Notes: generated by a model from the sequence alone, not told the origin. Shown: positions 29,758 to 38,816, numbered from the stretch's first letter. The stretch is 64,000 nucleotides of DNA from Bacteroidota bacterium (GCA_018267965.1 JAFDXK010000005.1:496001-560000), one strand, 5' to 3'. Program-made: numbers and translations.

Positions 29758-31200
29758 CTAAAATACAATTTTAGCGAAGCAGATTTGCTTTTTGCGAAAA
29801 CAAGGAACAATTACCTCTCTCGAAGCCACTTGTTTGGCAGAACGAGGTATCCAATCTGCAGCATCACCGGCATACAATGCATTGATACTTACCTTGCCAT
29901 CGCCGGCTATAGTAGCCAGTTGTATCCTTGAACGCGAAAAATTAAAGTCATTATACAAAAAGCCTAATGAACCTCCGGTATTGATTAAAGCATACGACGA
30001 GAATTGCCCGTCATCCTCCTGCGACACCTGCTCTTTTCTGATAAAGGAACGCCATTGCCCGTGTCCGTCTGCATCATACGATAACGCCATAATATCTCCG
30101 TAATGATATTCCCTGACAGTTGATGACATGGTAGGGTAATAAAACGAATACCCCCACCCTTGTGAATAGTTGCGTGAAGTGACAAAATAATCTTCCGCAA
30201 TCATTACAAAACCTCCATCATTTTTGATGATCAGGTGGCGCATCTTGTAATCATCAAAAGTACGTTTGCTCTTTCTGCCGCCTGCAAATGCCCTCAAATC
30301 ATCATCAAAAGCCACATATTTAGGTGCTATAAATGCATCTGCTGCAATATCAAAATAGCCTATCAGCACACCTTCGTAATTACCATTCTTTTTATCTGAA
30401 TAAAAACCACCTATGCTTATCCTTGATGTTGCTGTATCCATTTTCATATAGATGCCGGAGGCATACAGTGCATTAAGCGGCAATTCGTGCGATGTAAATT
30501 TCTTATCTCCTTTAGACATTGTGAGCAGCCAAACCTGGTCGGCATATTCTCTGCTGCCAATGGGTGTATACACAGGCAGGTATAGTTTACCGTCATTATC
30601 TATCACAGCATCACCTTCTCTTATCTCATTTTCTGCTACAAAACTGGTATGTGCTTTACCAGCAATGGTCATACTATCAGTAAGCCATGTACAACTCGCA
30701 TCAAATTTGGTAGCGCGGTCATCCAATTCATACACAGCTATATGCTTCCTGTTTTCTGATACGGCAATACCAAAATAATCTCTGAGTGAGCCAAACAATC
30801 GCAATTTGGTTTCGCCCAATCTTACAGGCCTTTTTATCATTCTGCCTCTTTCATCCAGCAACACACCAAAAAGTGTCACCCTGGCGCCATCTACAGATTG
30901 ATACAGAAACACTATTTTATCCTGATATGCTATGAACTTGGTACTGTAGACCTTGCCATTAATGAAATCTAATACTACAGTTGCAGTCTTTTGCATACTA
31001 TCGTTATAGGCATCCAGGTAATAGCCCTGGCTTGAGCCCCGGTATACGTAGTTCAATTCTCCCACCTTGCCTATTACTGCATAAGTACCCGACCTCAGGT
31101 CGTAATCCTCATAAGGAGAATAAAGTATCTCTTGTGCGCGGAGTTGTAATGACGAAATCAAAACAATACAACATAAAACAATCTTTCTGAGCTGTGCCAT
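29758..31200 (-). CDS. Hypothetical secreted protein, probable beta-propeller
   Basis: 480 aa with a signal peptide (MAQLRKIVLCCIVLISSLQLRAQ). The body is almost all short beta strands in a repeating pattern (VFLYQSVDGARVTLFGVLLDERGRMI; GKLYLPVYTPIGSREYADQVWLLTM; VMIAEDYFV), consistent with a propeller. No catalytic motif and no T9SS tail, so periplasmic or outer-membrane associated. Probably cotranscribed with the small lipoprotein gene just upstream (16 bases). Confidence 0.72.
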   Translation of the reverse strand: MAQLRKIVLCCIVLISSLQLRAQEILYSPYEDYDLRSGTYAVIGKVGELNYVYRGSSQGYYLDAYNDSMQKTATVVLDFINGKVYSTKFIAYQDKIVFLYQSVDGARVTLFGVLLDERGRMIKRPVRLGETKLRLFGSLRDYFGIAVSENRKHIAVYELDDRATKFDASCTWLTDSMTIAGKAHTSFVAENEIREGDAVIDNDGKLYLPVYTPIGSREYADQVWLLTMSKGDKKFTSHELPLNALYASGIYMKMDTATSRISIGGFYSDKKNGNYEGVLIGYFDIAADAFIAPKYVAFDDDLRAFAGGRKSKRTFDDYKMRHLIIKNDGGFVMIAEDYFVTSRNYSQGWGYSFYYPTMSSTVREYHYGDIMALSYDADGHGQWRSFIRKEQVSQEDDGQFSSYALINTGGSLGFLYNDFNFSRSRIQLATIAGDGKVSINALYAGDAADWIPRSAKQVASREVIVPCFRKKQICFAKIVF

Positions 31201-31216
31201 TTTTCAAATCTGTATG

Positions 31217-31444
31217 TTAGGGTGCTGTTTTAGTTTTTGCAGCAACTATTGAATCTGTTATCACTTTTACTTCTATCGATTTTCTTCTGTCCAAATCTTC
31301 TAATGCCTGTTTAGAAAGCTCTGCCCTTTTAATTGCCAATATAGAATCTGCCTTTGCTTTTATCTCTGCATTGGTCAACATCTTTTCTTTTGACTTACAC
31401 GACACAACTACAATCAACAATAACAGCCATCCGATTTTTTTCAT
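31217..31444 (-). CDS. Small lipoprotein
   Basis: 75 aa. Signal peptide and lipobox VVVSC (Cys16), then a charged helical tail (LTNAEIKAKADSILAIKRAELSKQALEDLDRRKS) likely to form a coiled coil. First gene of the minus-strand run down to purQ. Family unknown. Confidence 0.7.
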   Translation of the reverse strand: MKKIGWLLLLIVVVSCKSKEKMLTNAEIKAKADSILAIKRAELSKQALEDLDRRKSIEVKVITDSIVAAKTKTAP

Positions 31445-31573
31445 CCTACAGTCAATATTTATTGCAAAATTACCTGATTACACCTTTCAACGATTAATAG
31501 TCAGGCATTTATCAAATATTTAAGTCTTACATATCGTTATAACCATAGATTTTGCTGAAATTTACGTAGCAGT

Positions 31574-32230
31574 ATGCGTAGCTGTGTCCTCATTATATTA
31601 TTAGTTACAATACTTATCGGCGGTAAGGAGCATTGCTATGCGCAACAAGGCCCCAATGATACCATTCGGCTCGGTGGCATAGTCATAGGACAGGATACTT
31701 TTGCAATGGTTTATCTGCCCGATGTGTTAAAAACAGATAAACTGCCTCGCTACCTGGCTCGCAGACGCGCCTACATGAACCAGTTAAAATACAACGTCTA
31801 TAAAGTTTACCCCTATGCCATAATAGCTGCAGATGTGTTAAAAGACGTAGATGGCAACCTTGCCAAACTGGAGGATGACCGCAAGAAACGTAAAGAATAT
31901 CTGAAGACCATTGAGAAGGAGTTGAACAAACGTTTTAAGGGAGAACTCGAAAACCTGACCATCACACAGGGGCAAATACTGGTAAGGCTTATAGACCGCC
32001 AAACGGGCAAAAACTGTTACAGCATCATCAAAGAACTGAAAGGCGGCTTCTCAGCTGTAGTGTGGCAATCTGTGGGATTGATATTCGGCAATAACCTGCG
32101 CCGCGAATATGACCCCGAAGACCGCGACAAGGATATAGAGGTAATAGTATCCGAGCTGGAAGAGAATGTCTTTTATAAATATAAGTACCAACGTCAGCAG
32201 GCGTTGATGTATTCTCAAAACAAGAAGTAG
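31574..32230 (+). CDS. DUF4294 family secreted protein
   Basis: 218 aa. A signal peptide ends near CYAQ. The body matches the Bacteroidota DUF4294 pattern: D...MVYLPDV, RRRAYMNQLKYNVYKVYPYAIIAADVL, a long charged helix (DRKKRKEYLKTIEKELNKRFKGELENLTITQGQILVRLIDRQTG), and FSAVVWQSVGLIFGNNLRREYDPE. Function unknown. It precedes bshB1 by 64 bases, but bshB1 has its own -7 box. Confidence 0.85.
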   Translation: MRSCVLIILLVTILIGGKEHCYAQQGPNDTIRLGGIVIGQDTFAMVYLPDVLKTDKLPRYLARRRAYMNQLKYNVYKVYPYAIIAADVLKDVDGNLAKLEDDRKKRKEYLKTIEKELNKRFKGELENLTITQGQILVRLIDRQTGKNCYSIIKELKGGFSAVVWQSVGLIFGNNLRREYDPEDRDKDIEVIVSELEENVFYKYKYQRQQALMYSQNKK

Positions 32231-32261
32231 GATTAATCGTGATTTAACTGATTATCCTGTT

Positions 32262-32269
32262 TACTTTTG
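32262..32269 (+). promoter_or_regulatory. -7 promoter box (TACTTTTG) for bshB1
   Basis: Full match to TAnnTTTG, 25 bases before the bshB1 ATG. Confidence 0.55.
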
Positions 32270-32294
32270 CCATCCAATTAATCTGAGGTTCAAA

Positions 32295-33026
32295 ATGAAA
32301 CTACACATCCTTGCCATTGGCGTTCATCCTGATGATATAGAACTGAGTTGTGCAGGTACCATAATTAAACATACCCGTAAGGGGCAAGCTGTTGGTATAC
32401 TCGACCTCACACAGGGCGAGCTTGGCACTCGAGGCTCTGGTCCGCTGAGGTTGGAAGAAGCCCAAAATGCTGCCAAAGTGATGGGCGTGGCTGTACGCGA
32501 AAATGCAGGCATGAGGGATGGTTTCTTTGCTAATGACGAGGCACATCAATTGAAGTTAATTTCATATATCAGAAAATACAGGCCGGAAATTGTAATAGCC
32601 AATGCCCTTGCCGACCGTCACCCTGACCACGGCAGGGCCGGCAAACTGATAGCCGATAGCTGTTTTTATGCCGGTTTGAGGAAAATTGAGACCAGTTTAG
32701 ACGGGGCTCAACAGGAGGCATGGAGGCCGAAAAGGGTGTATCACATGATACAAGACAGGCATTACGACCCCAGTATAGTGGTAGATATAACCGACACCCA
32801 CGAAGCTAAAATGGAGGCTATAAAGTGCTATAAGAGCCAGTTTCACGACCCGAACTCTACCAAACCGCTTACTTATATATCTAAAGGTGGCTTTCTAGAG
32901 GCAATTGAAGCCCGGGCAGTCCAGTTTGGTAAACACATAGGAGCAAAGTATGCCGAGGGCTTCATTTGTGAGAATATTCCGGGTGTGGCAGACCTTGATA
33001 TGCTAATATTGCCCGAAATGGCTTAA
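32295..33026 (+). CDS. bshB1: Bacillithiol biosynthesis deacetylase BshB1
   Basis: 243-aa zinc deacetylase that converts GlcNAc-malate to GlcN-malate in bacillithiol synthesis. The LmbE-type motif AIGVHPDDIELSCAGT gives H11 and D14 as zinc ligands, and the third ligand is in ADRHPDHGRAGKL. LTQGELGTRGS and SQFHDPNS are BshB1 hallmarks. The other bacillithiol genes (bshA, bshC) are not in the window. It implies that this organism uses bacillithiol as its low-molecular-weight thiol. Confidence 0.95.
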   Translation: MKLHILAIGVHPDDIELSCAGTIIKHTRKGQAVGILDLTQGELGTRGSGPLRLEEAQNAAKVMGVAVRENAGMRDGFFANDEAHQLKLISYIRKYRPEIVIANALADRHPDHGRAGKLIADSCFYAGLRKIETSLDGAQQEAWRPKRVYHMIQDRHYDPSIVVDITDTHEAKMEAIKCYKSQFHDPNSTKPLTYISKGGFLEAIEARAVQFGKHIGAKYAEGFICENIPGVADLDMLILPEMA

Positions 33027-33079
33027 TCCACAGTCAAAATTTATTTTTAGATTTTGACTTTTTAATTTTGAATTTTTAC

Positions 33080-33087
33080 TACCTTTG
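33080..33087 (+). promoter_or_regulatory. -7 promoter box (TACCTTTG) for rpmB operon
   Basis: Consensus TAnnTTTG 20 bases before the rpmB ATG, in a very AT-rich leader containing TTTTG at 33052-33056 and 33066-33070. Confidence 0.65.
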
Positions 33088-33107
33088 CAGTCCTAAATTT
33101 TAAAAGA

Positions 33108-33344
33108 ATGGCACGCGTTTGTCAGGTAACAGGCAGAAAACCCGTAACAGGTCACAAAATATCTTTCTCTAACAAGAAGGCAAAACGCCGCTTTCTGCCT
33201 AATCTGCAGACTAAGCGTTTCTTCCTGGCAGAAGAAGACAGGTGGATAACTTTGAAGTTAACTACTGATGCTATCCGTACTATTAACAAAAACGGTTTGC
33301 TGACAGTGGTGAAAGAATTACGTGCCGAAGGCCAAAAAATCTAA
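33108..33344 (+). CDS. rpmB: 50S ribosomal protein L28
   Basis: 78 aa. It opens MARVCQVTGRKPVTGHKISFSNKKAKRRF, the L28 signature, and continues to the usual KNGLLTVVKELR end. First gene of the Bacteroidota rpmB-rpmG-DUF4295 cluster. Confidence 0.97.
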   Translation: MARVCQVTGRKPVTGHKISFSNKKAKRRFLPNLQTKRFFLAEEDRWITLKLTTDAIRTINKNGLLTVVKELRAEGQKI

Positions 33345-33376
33345 TTATCAGTAAATAGTTATTAAAGCATTATACA

Positions 33377-33559
33377 ATGGCTAAAAAAGGAAACCGCGTA
33401 CAGGTAATATTGGAATGCACAGAGCATAAAAACAGCGGTATGCCCGGCACAAGCCGTTATATTACCTCTAAGAACAAGAAAAATACCCCTGAACGTATTG
33501 AGTTGAAGAAATACAACGATATACTGAAAAAGGTAACTTTACACAAAGAAATTAAATAA
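33377..33559 (+). CDS. rpmG: 50S ribosomal protein L33
   Basis: 60 aa. [37 protein letters not shown] is the L33 pattern. Only one Cys is present where zinc-binding forms have four, so this is the Cys-free (zinc-independent) type. Confidence 0.96.
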   Translation: MAKKGNRVQVILECTEHKNSGMPGTSRYITSKNKKNTPERIELKKYNDILKKVTLHKEIK

Positions 33560-33578
33560 TTTTAAATACTATTAAGTC

Positions 33579-33749
33579 ATGGCAAAAGCAGCTAAAACCG
33601 CGATCAAGAAAGACCCTAAACTGGCAGCAGAAGCTAAGAATTATACTAAAGTAATTAAAGCGGTACGTAGCCCTAAAACAGGCGCGTATACCTTTAAGGA
33701 ACAAACTATTCACAAAGATAAAGTGAAAGATTTTTTCGCATCTAAATAA
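33579..33749 (+). CDS. DUF4295 small basic protein
   Basis: 56 aa, starting MAKAAKTAIKKDPKLAAEAK and ending KDKVKDFFASK. Very basic. The position right after rpmG and the MAKxxK..A...K pattern match the Bacteroidota DUF4295 family, which always travels with L28/L33 and may be a ribosome-associated protein (inference). It starts 19 bases after the rpmG stop. Confidence 0.88.
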   Translation: MAKAAKTAIKKDPKLAAEAKNYTKVIKAVRSPKTGAYTFKEQTIHKDKVKDFFASK

Positions 33750-33820
33750 GCAGCCTCTATAGACTAAAGCCGTAGGCCAACTCCTACTTATAGACTTTAG
33801 ACTTATAAACATATTGCAAG

Positions 33821-33851
33821 AAGCCACCCAATGGGTGGCTTTAGTATTTTT
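33821..33851 (+). terminator. Intrinsic terminator after rpmB operon
   Basis: AAGCCACCC (33821-33829) pairs with GGGTGGCTT (33833-33841) around AAT, followed by TAGTATTTTT. Confidence 0.87.
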
Positions 33852-33905
33852 ATATCGTTTGTATTTACCCCCTGCATTTTATATTTTTCGATACAAACTT
33901 TCCGG

Positions 33906-34895
33906 ATGCGTAGCATATTACCTATAACCATTTTCCTACTCTTCTTATGCAGCTGTGCCGAAGAAAACAAGCCTTATGTTCTAGAAGGCAATAAAATAGA
34001 CGAACAGGAACGCAAAGAGATACGCGAACTTCAAAAAGATATTTATGCTGCCCTGCAAAACAAAACACCCGATGTCATCAAACGTATGGTGTGGAAACGC
34101 ATCAAATACGATGACCTGTCTTCTGTTGACACCATAGTAAAATACATTAACCCCAATACCGATTTTAAACTGGCATACCCCGTAGGAGAATTCAGGATAC
34201 ATAACACTGTAAAGTACAGAACCACTTTCGTAAGCTCTTATTTAGGCTCTAATGAGTTTAAATATCATATCAACCCGTTTACTGAGGATATGTATGTGTA
34301 CCTGATGGCTGTACCGGATTCTTCTAACAGCAACCAGGTATTATTATCCTCGGTATTTGCGAAGATCAATAATAAATGGGTTACCGTATACCTGGAAGCA
34401 GGGCGGTATATGCTGCTGGATAAGATAGCGCCGTTTTTGTACGAAAAATCTATGCTGTACCGCAACGCACAACGCATTTACCCTGCAGCATACTATGCCC
34501 GCCTTGCAAAAGCAACACTAAGGCCAAGTAAGTTTTTCCGCTACAATATGGACAATGAGATACTGACCTATTCTAATGTCACGCTGCAACTCGGAGACTA
34601 TAACACACGCAATGCCAGGCTCATCATGCAGAATAACCTCATCCCCGAAACCGTTACGCTGGTGCCACATGGTGCAGGCAGAAGAATTGTTCCGTCAGTT
34701 ATTTACAACACAACATACAGCAGCCATGATTCTTCATCTGTCATTAAACAAAACAAGCTGCTGCAACAGGAGATAGACAAGAAACTATTTCCTGATATTT
34801 TTGACTTAGGCGATACCCTTCTCTATCGTATCTCTTGCAGCGATGATAAAGTATACGAGATAAAACAAGCAAGCCCTCATCCTATCTATCATTAG
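33906..34895 (+). CDS. Hypothetical lipoprotein
   Basis: 329 aa from the ATG at 33906 (MRSILPITIFLLFLCSC), which gives a proper lipobox. An in-frame ATG at 33831 lies inside the terminator hairpin and is rejected. The mature part has an early charged helix (NKIDEQERKEIRELQKDIYAALQNK) then beta-rich sequence, with no known motif. It ends one base before the convergent DUF1361 gene. Confidence 0.72.
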   Translation: MRSILPITIFLLFLCSCAEENKPYVLEGNKIDEQERKEIRELQKDIYAALQNKTPDVIKRMVWKRIKYDDLSSVDTIVKYINPNTDFKLAYPVGEFRIHNTVKYRTTFVSSYLGSNEFKYHINPFTEDMYVYLMAVPDSSNSNQVLLSSVFAKINNKWVTVYLEAGRYMLLDKIAPFLYEKSMLYRNAQRIYPAAYYARLAKATLRPSKFFRYNMDNEILTYSNVTLQLGDYNTRNARLIMQNNLIPETVTLVPHGAGRRIVPSVIYNTTYSSHDSSSVIKQNKLLQQEIDKKLFPDIFDLGDTLLYRISCSDDKVYEIKQASPHPIYH

Positions 34896-35525
34896 TTAGC
34901 CTGCCGTCTTCAATCGTTTGATGTAACCATATAACAGGTACATCCATGTGCCGAATAATACTGTTAGCATCCAAACATCCCAATTGCGGAACGGATGTAC
35001 CACATCGTAGCTGATATCAGAGAACAAGCCAAAAGGGTCGGCAACCACATCCCAACTGTTCCACCTATCGTACCTGCCCAGGTATATACCATAACCGCAC
35101 AACAACATCAATGCAAAAATCACCGATTTCAGATATTTCGGATTGATGGTGTACGAAAGCCAGTTCTCTATCAAGCCCAGTGAAAGATAACCCAGCACTA
35201 TCCCGTTGATACCTGCTGATAACAGCAGCAACAAATCGAACCAGAGTGGCATATCAGGCCTCGACATCAGGTGAAATAAATCTGTAACTATATACATGGC
35301 ATTAGGAAAGAACAACAGCCATAATCCTGCATACATCCATTGTTTCCATCGCCCTTCTGTTTGGTGCAACTTATGGGCGAAATACAAAGGCAGGACGGCG
35401 AGAAATAAATTCCATGGCAGGAAAGCGAAGGTGATGTGACCTGTAAAAATGATACGCGCAGCCAGCAGGGTTATAAAGAAATAGAACGACGGTGCCATCC
35501 ATTTATATTTATGATAAAATTGCAT
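34896..35525 (-). CDS. DUF1361 membrane protein
   Basis: 209 aa, about six or seven helices. WNLFLAVLPLYFA, WLLFFPNAMYIVTDLFHL, and GYGIYLGRYDRWNSWDV are the family pattern. The ATG at 35525 is chosen; the longer start at 35552 would overlap the kinase gene. Function unknown. Confidence 0.82.
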   Translation of the reverse strand: MQFYHKYKWMAPSFYFFITLLAARIIFTGHITFAFLPWNLFLAVLPLYFAHKLHQTEGRWKQWMYAGLWLLFFPNAMYIVTDLFHLMSRPDMPLWFDLLLLLSAGINGIVLGYLSLGLIENWLSYTINPKYLKSVIFALMLLCGYGIYLGRYDRWNSWDVVADPFGLFSDISYDVVHPFRNWDVWMLTVLFGTWMYLLYGYIKRLKTAG

Positions 35526-35535
35526 AGGGAAAGTT

Positions 35536-35898
35536 TTAAAAGATGAACACAAAAATTCCGGTAACGATAGCTGTAATTGCAGTTATCAATACTGCCGCTG
35601 CAGATACGTCTTTGATGATCTTCACTACCGGGTGATACTGACCTTCAGTAGCCAAATCGCAAAACTTTTCCATAGCCGTATTAAATGCTTCTGCCATCCA
35701 TACCATACCCATTACTACTGCTAATGCTATCCACTCCATAACACTCACGCGGCTTGCAATACCTGATATTATCACAAACAAAGTAGCAGCCAGGTGTATT
35801 TTAGCATTGGGTTCTTTCATCAGTTCCCTGATGCCTTGCAGGGCGTATCCGATGCTACCCATACGTCCCTGCACGCTCATTAATTTTTTCGTTTTCAT
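35536..35898 (-). CDS. dgkA: Diacylglycerol/undecaprenol kinase (DgkA family)
   Basis: 120-aa trimeric membrane kinase. Catalytic and metal-binding motif AEAFNTAMEKFCD and KDVSAAAVLITA are intact, as are three helices. In many non-proteobacterial lineages this family phosphorylates undecaprenol rather than diacylglycerol; sequence alone cannot decide. It lies between creD and the DUF1361 gene, almost without gaps. Confidence 0.9.
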   Translation of the reverse strand: MKTKKLMSVQGRMGSIGYALQGIRELMKEPNAKIHLAATLFVIISGIASRVSVMEWIALAVVMGMVWMAEAFNTAMEKFCDLATEGQYHPVVKIIKDVSAAAVLITAITAIVTGIFVFIF

Positions 35899-35900
35899 AT

Positions 35901-37235
35901 TTACCTGTTCAATGTTTTACCTGTTCCGTACCAATCAATTTTTCTGGAGTAATACATGATAACCGCCAGTATCAGGAATAAACCTATGCTGCCAAACAAC
36001 AGTGCATAATCTTCCAATTGTATCAAAATGAAAATATAACTGTACAACGCCGCTAATGATACAATGAAGCCCAATGCTACCCTGGCCGTTTTGAATATGC
36101 CCCATACATAAGCACCGATGAGAGATACCGTTGCCACACTGGCTACTAAGTAAGCAGGATTGAAGCCAGTGTACTCTGAAATAGACAACAACAATGTATA
36201 GAATATGCACAGCGCAAAACCAACCAACAGGTATTGCAACGGGTGTATTTGTTTCTTCTGCAGTATCTCTAAGAAGAAAAATACTATGAAGGTGAGCGCA
36301 ATAAACAGCAATGCATACTTGACACTACGCTCTGTTTTGGCATAGCCATCTGCAAGTTGTATCAGTTTTACACCAAATGCCGATTCGGGCACATTGTGCT
36401 TGGTATCATCTACCCAGCACTGCGGATAACTACGAGATACCTGGAATATTTTCCAGTGCGCATTAAAACCGTTGTTGTCAATGTTGGCTTGTTTATCCGG
36501 CAGATATTGGCCGTCAAAGGCGGGGTTCTTCCATGTAGATTGCAGGTTCACTTCCGTGGTTTTACCCACCGGCGTAAAATACAACTCTGATGAACCTTTT
36601 AATTTGATATTGATGGCAAACGGTATTGTCTTTGTTACATCTACAGCCACATCTGCGCTCAATCCATCACTCACAATATTATTCTGCGGCACACCAGCCT
36701 CCATTGCTTTTGTTGTCGTATCCCATTTGAGTAATACTTCTTCTTCCAACCCCCTTGCGTCATTAATACCTGTTACCAGTTTGCACTCATTCCATAAAAT
36801 ATCTGCAGGTGGTATATGCAGCTTTTCCAATTGCTGAAAACCGAATGTACCAGCCAAATGCATATCCGATTTGTACAGTGTTACAGTATACAAGCTCCTG
36901 TGTCTCACCTCGGGCACTACCTTACCATTAATGCTTAGGGTTTCGGGCAAAATGATGAGCCTTGCTCTCGATTCTACCTGTTTACCATCCTGCTGTGCAT
37001 ATATTTTATAGGGGACAACCAGCATAGGGCCGGTAACAGTTTGTCCTGAAGCCCATTTACTACTGACTTCTTTTACAACTTCCTGTTGTCGTAATTGCCG
37101 TTCCGATACCAGGTTAGCTACAAAAGCAGCAGGGATGAGCATGAGCAGAATGAGAAATCCGATGAGAAAACCCTTGATAAGTGTCCTGTTTTTCTCCAGC
37201 AGTCCGGGTTCTTTTTGATAATCTGTAGTTTCCAT
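35901..37235 (-). CDS. creD: Cell envelope protein CreD
   Basis: 444-aa inner-membrane protein: one N-terminal helix (about 24-44), a large periplasmic domain (RQQEVVKEVSSKWASGQTVTGPMLVVPY ... FNAHWKIFQVSRSYPQ), and six C-terminal helices. In enterobacteria CreD belongs to the CreBC regulon and affects envelope and beta-lactam responses. No creBC here; instead a wHTH regulator lies just upstream, and a palindromic site (37256-37274) sits 21 bases before the start. Confidence 0.9.
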   Translation of the reverse strand: METTDYQKEPGLLEKNRTLIKGFLIGFLILLMLIPAAFVANLVSERQLRQQEVVKEVSSKWASGQTVTGPMLVVPYKIYAQQDGKQVESRARLIILPETLSINGKVVPEVRHRSLYTVTLYKSDMHLAGTFGFQQLEKLHIPPADILWNECKLVTGINDARGLEEEVLLKWDTTTKAMEAGVPQNNIVSDGLSADVAVDVTKTIPFAINIKLKGSSELYFTPVGKTTEVNLQSTWKNPAFDGQYLPDKQANIDNNGFNAHWKIFQVSRSYPQCWVDDTKHNVPESAFGVKLIQLADGYAKTERSVKYALLFIALTFIVFFFLEILQKKQIHPLQYLLVGFALCIFYTLLLSISEYTGFNPAYLVASVATVSLIGAYVWGIFKTARVALGFIVSLAALYSYIFILIQLEDYALLFGSIGLFLILAVIMYYSRKIDWYGTGKTLNR

Positions 37236-37255
37236 TTTATTTTTTATTTAAAAAG

Positions 37256-37274
37256 TACTTTGTATTTCAAAGTA
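37256..37274. promoter_or_regulatory. Operator 1 (creD upstream)
   Basis: TACTTTG-TATTT-CAAAGTA, a perfect 7-5-7 inverted repeat between creD and the wHTH gene. It matches operator 2 at 38273. Confidence 0.7.
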
Positions 37275-37291
37275 TAGTGAGCAAAAAAAAT

Positions 37292-37591
37292 TTAGTTAAT
37301 GTCGTTGATGATTTTTTCAAGTGCTTTCAAATGGCTTTTAAAAGCAACTTCTCCTGCGCGCGTTATAGTGTAGGTGGTATTTGTCTTTTTGCCTATGAAA
37401 CCTTTGTGCACTTTGATGTAGTTATTTTCTTCCAGTGTTTTGATGTGTGTGGCAAGGTTACCGTCCGTTACGTCAATCAATCCTTTCAGGTCATTAAAAT
37501 TCAGACTCTCGTTTACTATCAATGCACTCATAATGCCAATTCGTATTCGGCTGTCGAAAAGTTTATTTAATTGTTCTATCGCTTTCTTCAT
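37292..37591 (-). CDS. Winged-helix transcriptional regulator
   Basis: 99 aa, single winged helix-turn-helix: FDSRIRIGIMSALIVNESLNFNDLKGLIDVTDGNLATHIKTLEENNYIKVHKGFIGKKTNTTYTITRAG. This resembles the HTH_34 / MarR-like small regulators of Bacteroidota. No ligand domain is visible, so it probably acts as a dimer with signalling through partner proteins, perhaps the membrane proteins on either side. Its likely binding sites are the two ACTTTG-N5-CAAAGT palindromes flanking the module (inference). Confidence 0.88.
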   Translation of the reverse strand: MKKAIEQLNKLFDSRIRIGIMSALIVNESLNFNDLKGLIDVTDGNLATHIKTLEENNYIKVHKGFIGKKTNTTYTITRAGEVAFKSHLKALEKIINDIN

Positions 37592-37608
37592 GCTATTGTA
37601 GCTTAACC

Positions 37609-38265
37609 TTATGCCTTATCATACTTGCGCCACATGATAATGCCGTACAAGATATGCAATATGCCAAAACCTATCGTCCACAACAACAAACCGTATCCCC
37701 TGACAAATAAGGACACACAACCCAGTGCCACCTCCAGCATACCCAGGTATTTGATATCTGAACGGGTGTATTTACTGCCATTAATTAAACCTAAACCATA
37801 AAAGGCAAGGCAGATGGCAGGTATATATAATTCCAATCCTTCTATCAAAAAAGCCGTAGCAAATACCCCACCTGCAAGCAGTGGTATCAATAACTCTGCC
37901 ACCATTTTTTTCGATGCATTGTTCCAGATAGTAGCACCTTCTTTTTTTGCTTTCTTCCAGGTAAAGTAGACGCCACCCGCAAGTGCCACAAACAATACTC
38001 CCAATGCAAGCCATACAAAATTCATCACTACCTGTCTGTATTCCGGTGCTGTCTTATCTATGCTTACCGTTTGGTGATAATAATCCCTGTAGCTATCATG
38101 CAATTGCAACAACATAGCCCTGGCCGCTAATGCACCAGCCAATGCCGTGCACCCTGCCCATACACCACTCCACCCGCTAAGCGACAGGAACCTGCTGGAG
38201 CGTTCCATGATACCATGTATATCTTTCAGTGTTTGTAAAGAAATATTCTTTTCTTCCTGTTGCAT
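37609..38265 (-). CDS. Hypothetical membrane protein of the wHTH-creD module
   Basis: 218 aa. The N-terminal ~35 residues are cytoplasmic and charged (QEEKNISLQTLKDIHGIMERSSRF), followed by about six helices (WAGCTALAGALAARAML; FVWLALGVLFVALAGGVYF; and more). A GTG at 38274 is in frame, but it falls inside the operator palindrome, so the ATG at 38265 is preferred. 17-base gap to the regulator gene: clear co-transcription. Confidence 0.82.
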   Translation of the reverse strand: MQQEEKNISLQTLKDIHGIMERSSRFLSLSGWSGVWAGCTALAGALAARAMLLQLHDSYRDYYHQTVSIDKTAPEYRQVVMNFVWLALGVLFVALAGGVYFTWKKAKKEGATIWNNASKKMVAELLIPLLAGGVFATAFLIEGLELYIPAICLAFYGLGLINGSKYTRSDIKYLGMLEVALGCVSLFVRGYGLLLWTIGFGILHILYGIIMWRKYDKA

Positions 38266-38272
38266 AAAAAGC

Positions 38273-38289
38273 ACTTTGAATTACAAAGT
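38273..38289. promoter_or_regulatory. Operator 2 (upstream of wHTH operon)
   Basis: ACTTTG-AATTA-CAAAGT, 7 bases upstream of the first gene of the operon. Same arms and spacer length as operator 1. Confidence 0.7.
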
Positions 38290-38351
38290 AATGGTACATT
38301 TAATAAGAAAACAATACCCGTATGCTAAAAATTTGTAAAAAGATTATTCTT

Positions 38352-38359
38352 TAACTTTA
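38352..38359 (+). promoter_or_regulatory. -7 promoter box (TAACTTTA)
   Basis: 20 bases before the ATG at 38380. Confidence 0.55.
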
Positions 38360-38379
38360 GTATCTCAATCTTCGGGCTT

Positions 38380-38736
38380 ATGAAAATACTAACTCTATTT
38401 GCATTATTGATTTCCTTCACTGCATCTGCACAGGTAGACCTCAGCAAAGACCCCAATAAACCAACTATACCCAAACAAAAGAGCAATGCACAATTATTAC
38501 AGGAATCTAAACCACCAGCTCAGCCTGCAGATACTTCTTTGTCGGGCAAGTTTAATAACAAGAACATTGCTGCTCCTGTTGGAGGCAACCAGTATAACGA
38601 GAATGGAAGGCTCAATTCACAGTCTACACAATATAACATGGGCAACACAAAGGCCACTAATACAATCAATTACGATAATAGCGGCAAGGTGCAAGGCAGC
38701 AGCACCACTATTCAATTCGGTAAAAAGAAAAAGTAA
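38380..38736 (+). CDS. Small secreted Asn/Gln-rich protein
   Basis: 118 aa. Signal peptide MKILTLFALLISFTASAQ, then a disordered, polar chain (TIPKQKSNAQLLQESKPPAQPAD, then many Asn, Gln, Ser and Thr) ending KKKK. No domain recognised. Own -7 box. Confidence 0.68.
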   Translation: MKILTLFALLISFTASAQVDLSKDPNKPTIPKQKSNAQLLQESKPPAQPADTSLSGKFNNKNIAAPVGGNQYNENGRLNSQSTQYNMGNTKATNTINYDNSGKVQGSSTTIQFGKKKK

Positions 38737-38776
38737 TTATAACATTTCATTTGAAGCGTTGGCCTGTAACGTGGTT

Positions 38777-38784
38777 TAACTTTA
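38777..38784 (+). promoter_or_regulatory. -7 promoter box (TAACTTTA)
   Basis: 32 bases before the ATG at 38817. Confidence 0.45.
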
Positions 38785-38816
38785 CAGTAGATTGTTTAAC
38801 CATAAAATCTACTGTT

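Noticed and set aside
33831-33905. Longer start for the lipoprotein at 33906
   Set aside because: It lies in the terminator of the rpmB operon and would hide the lipobox.
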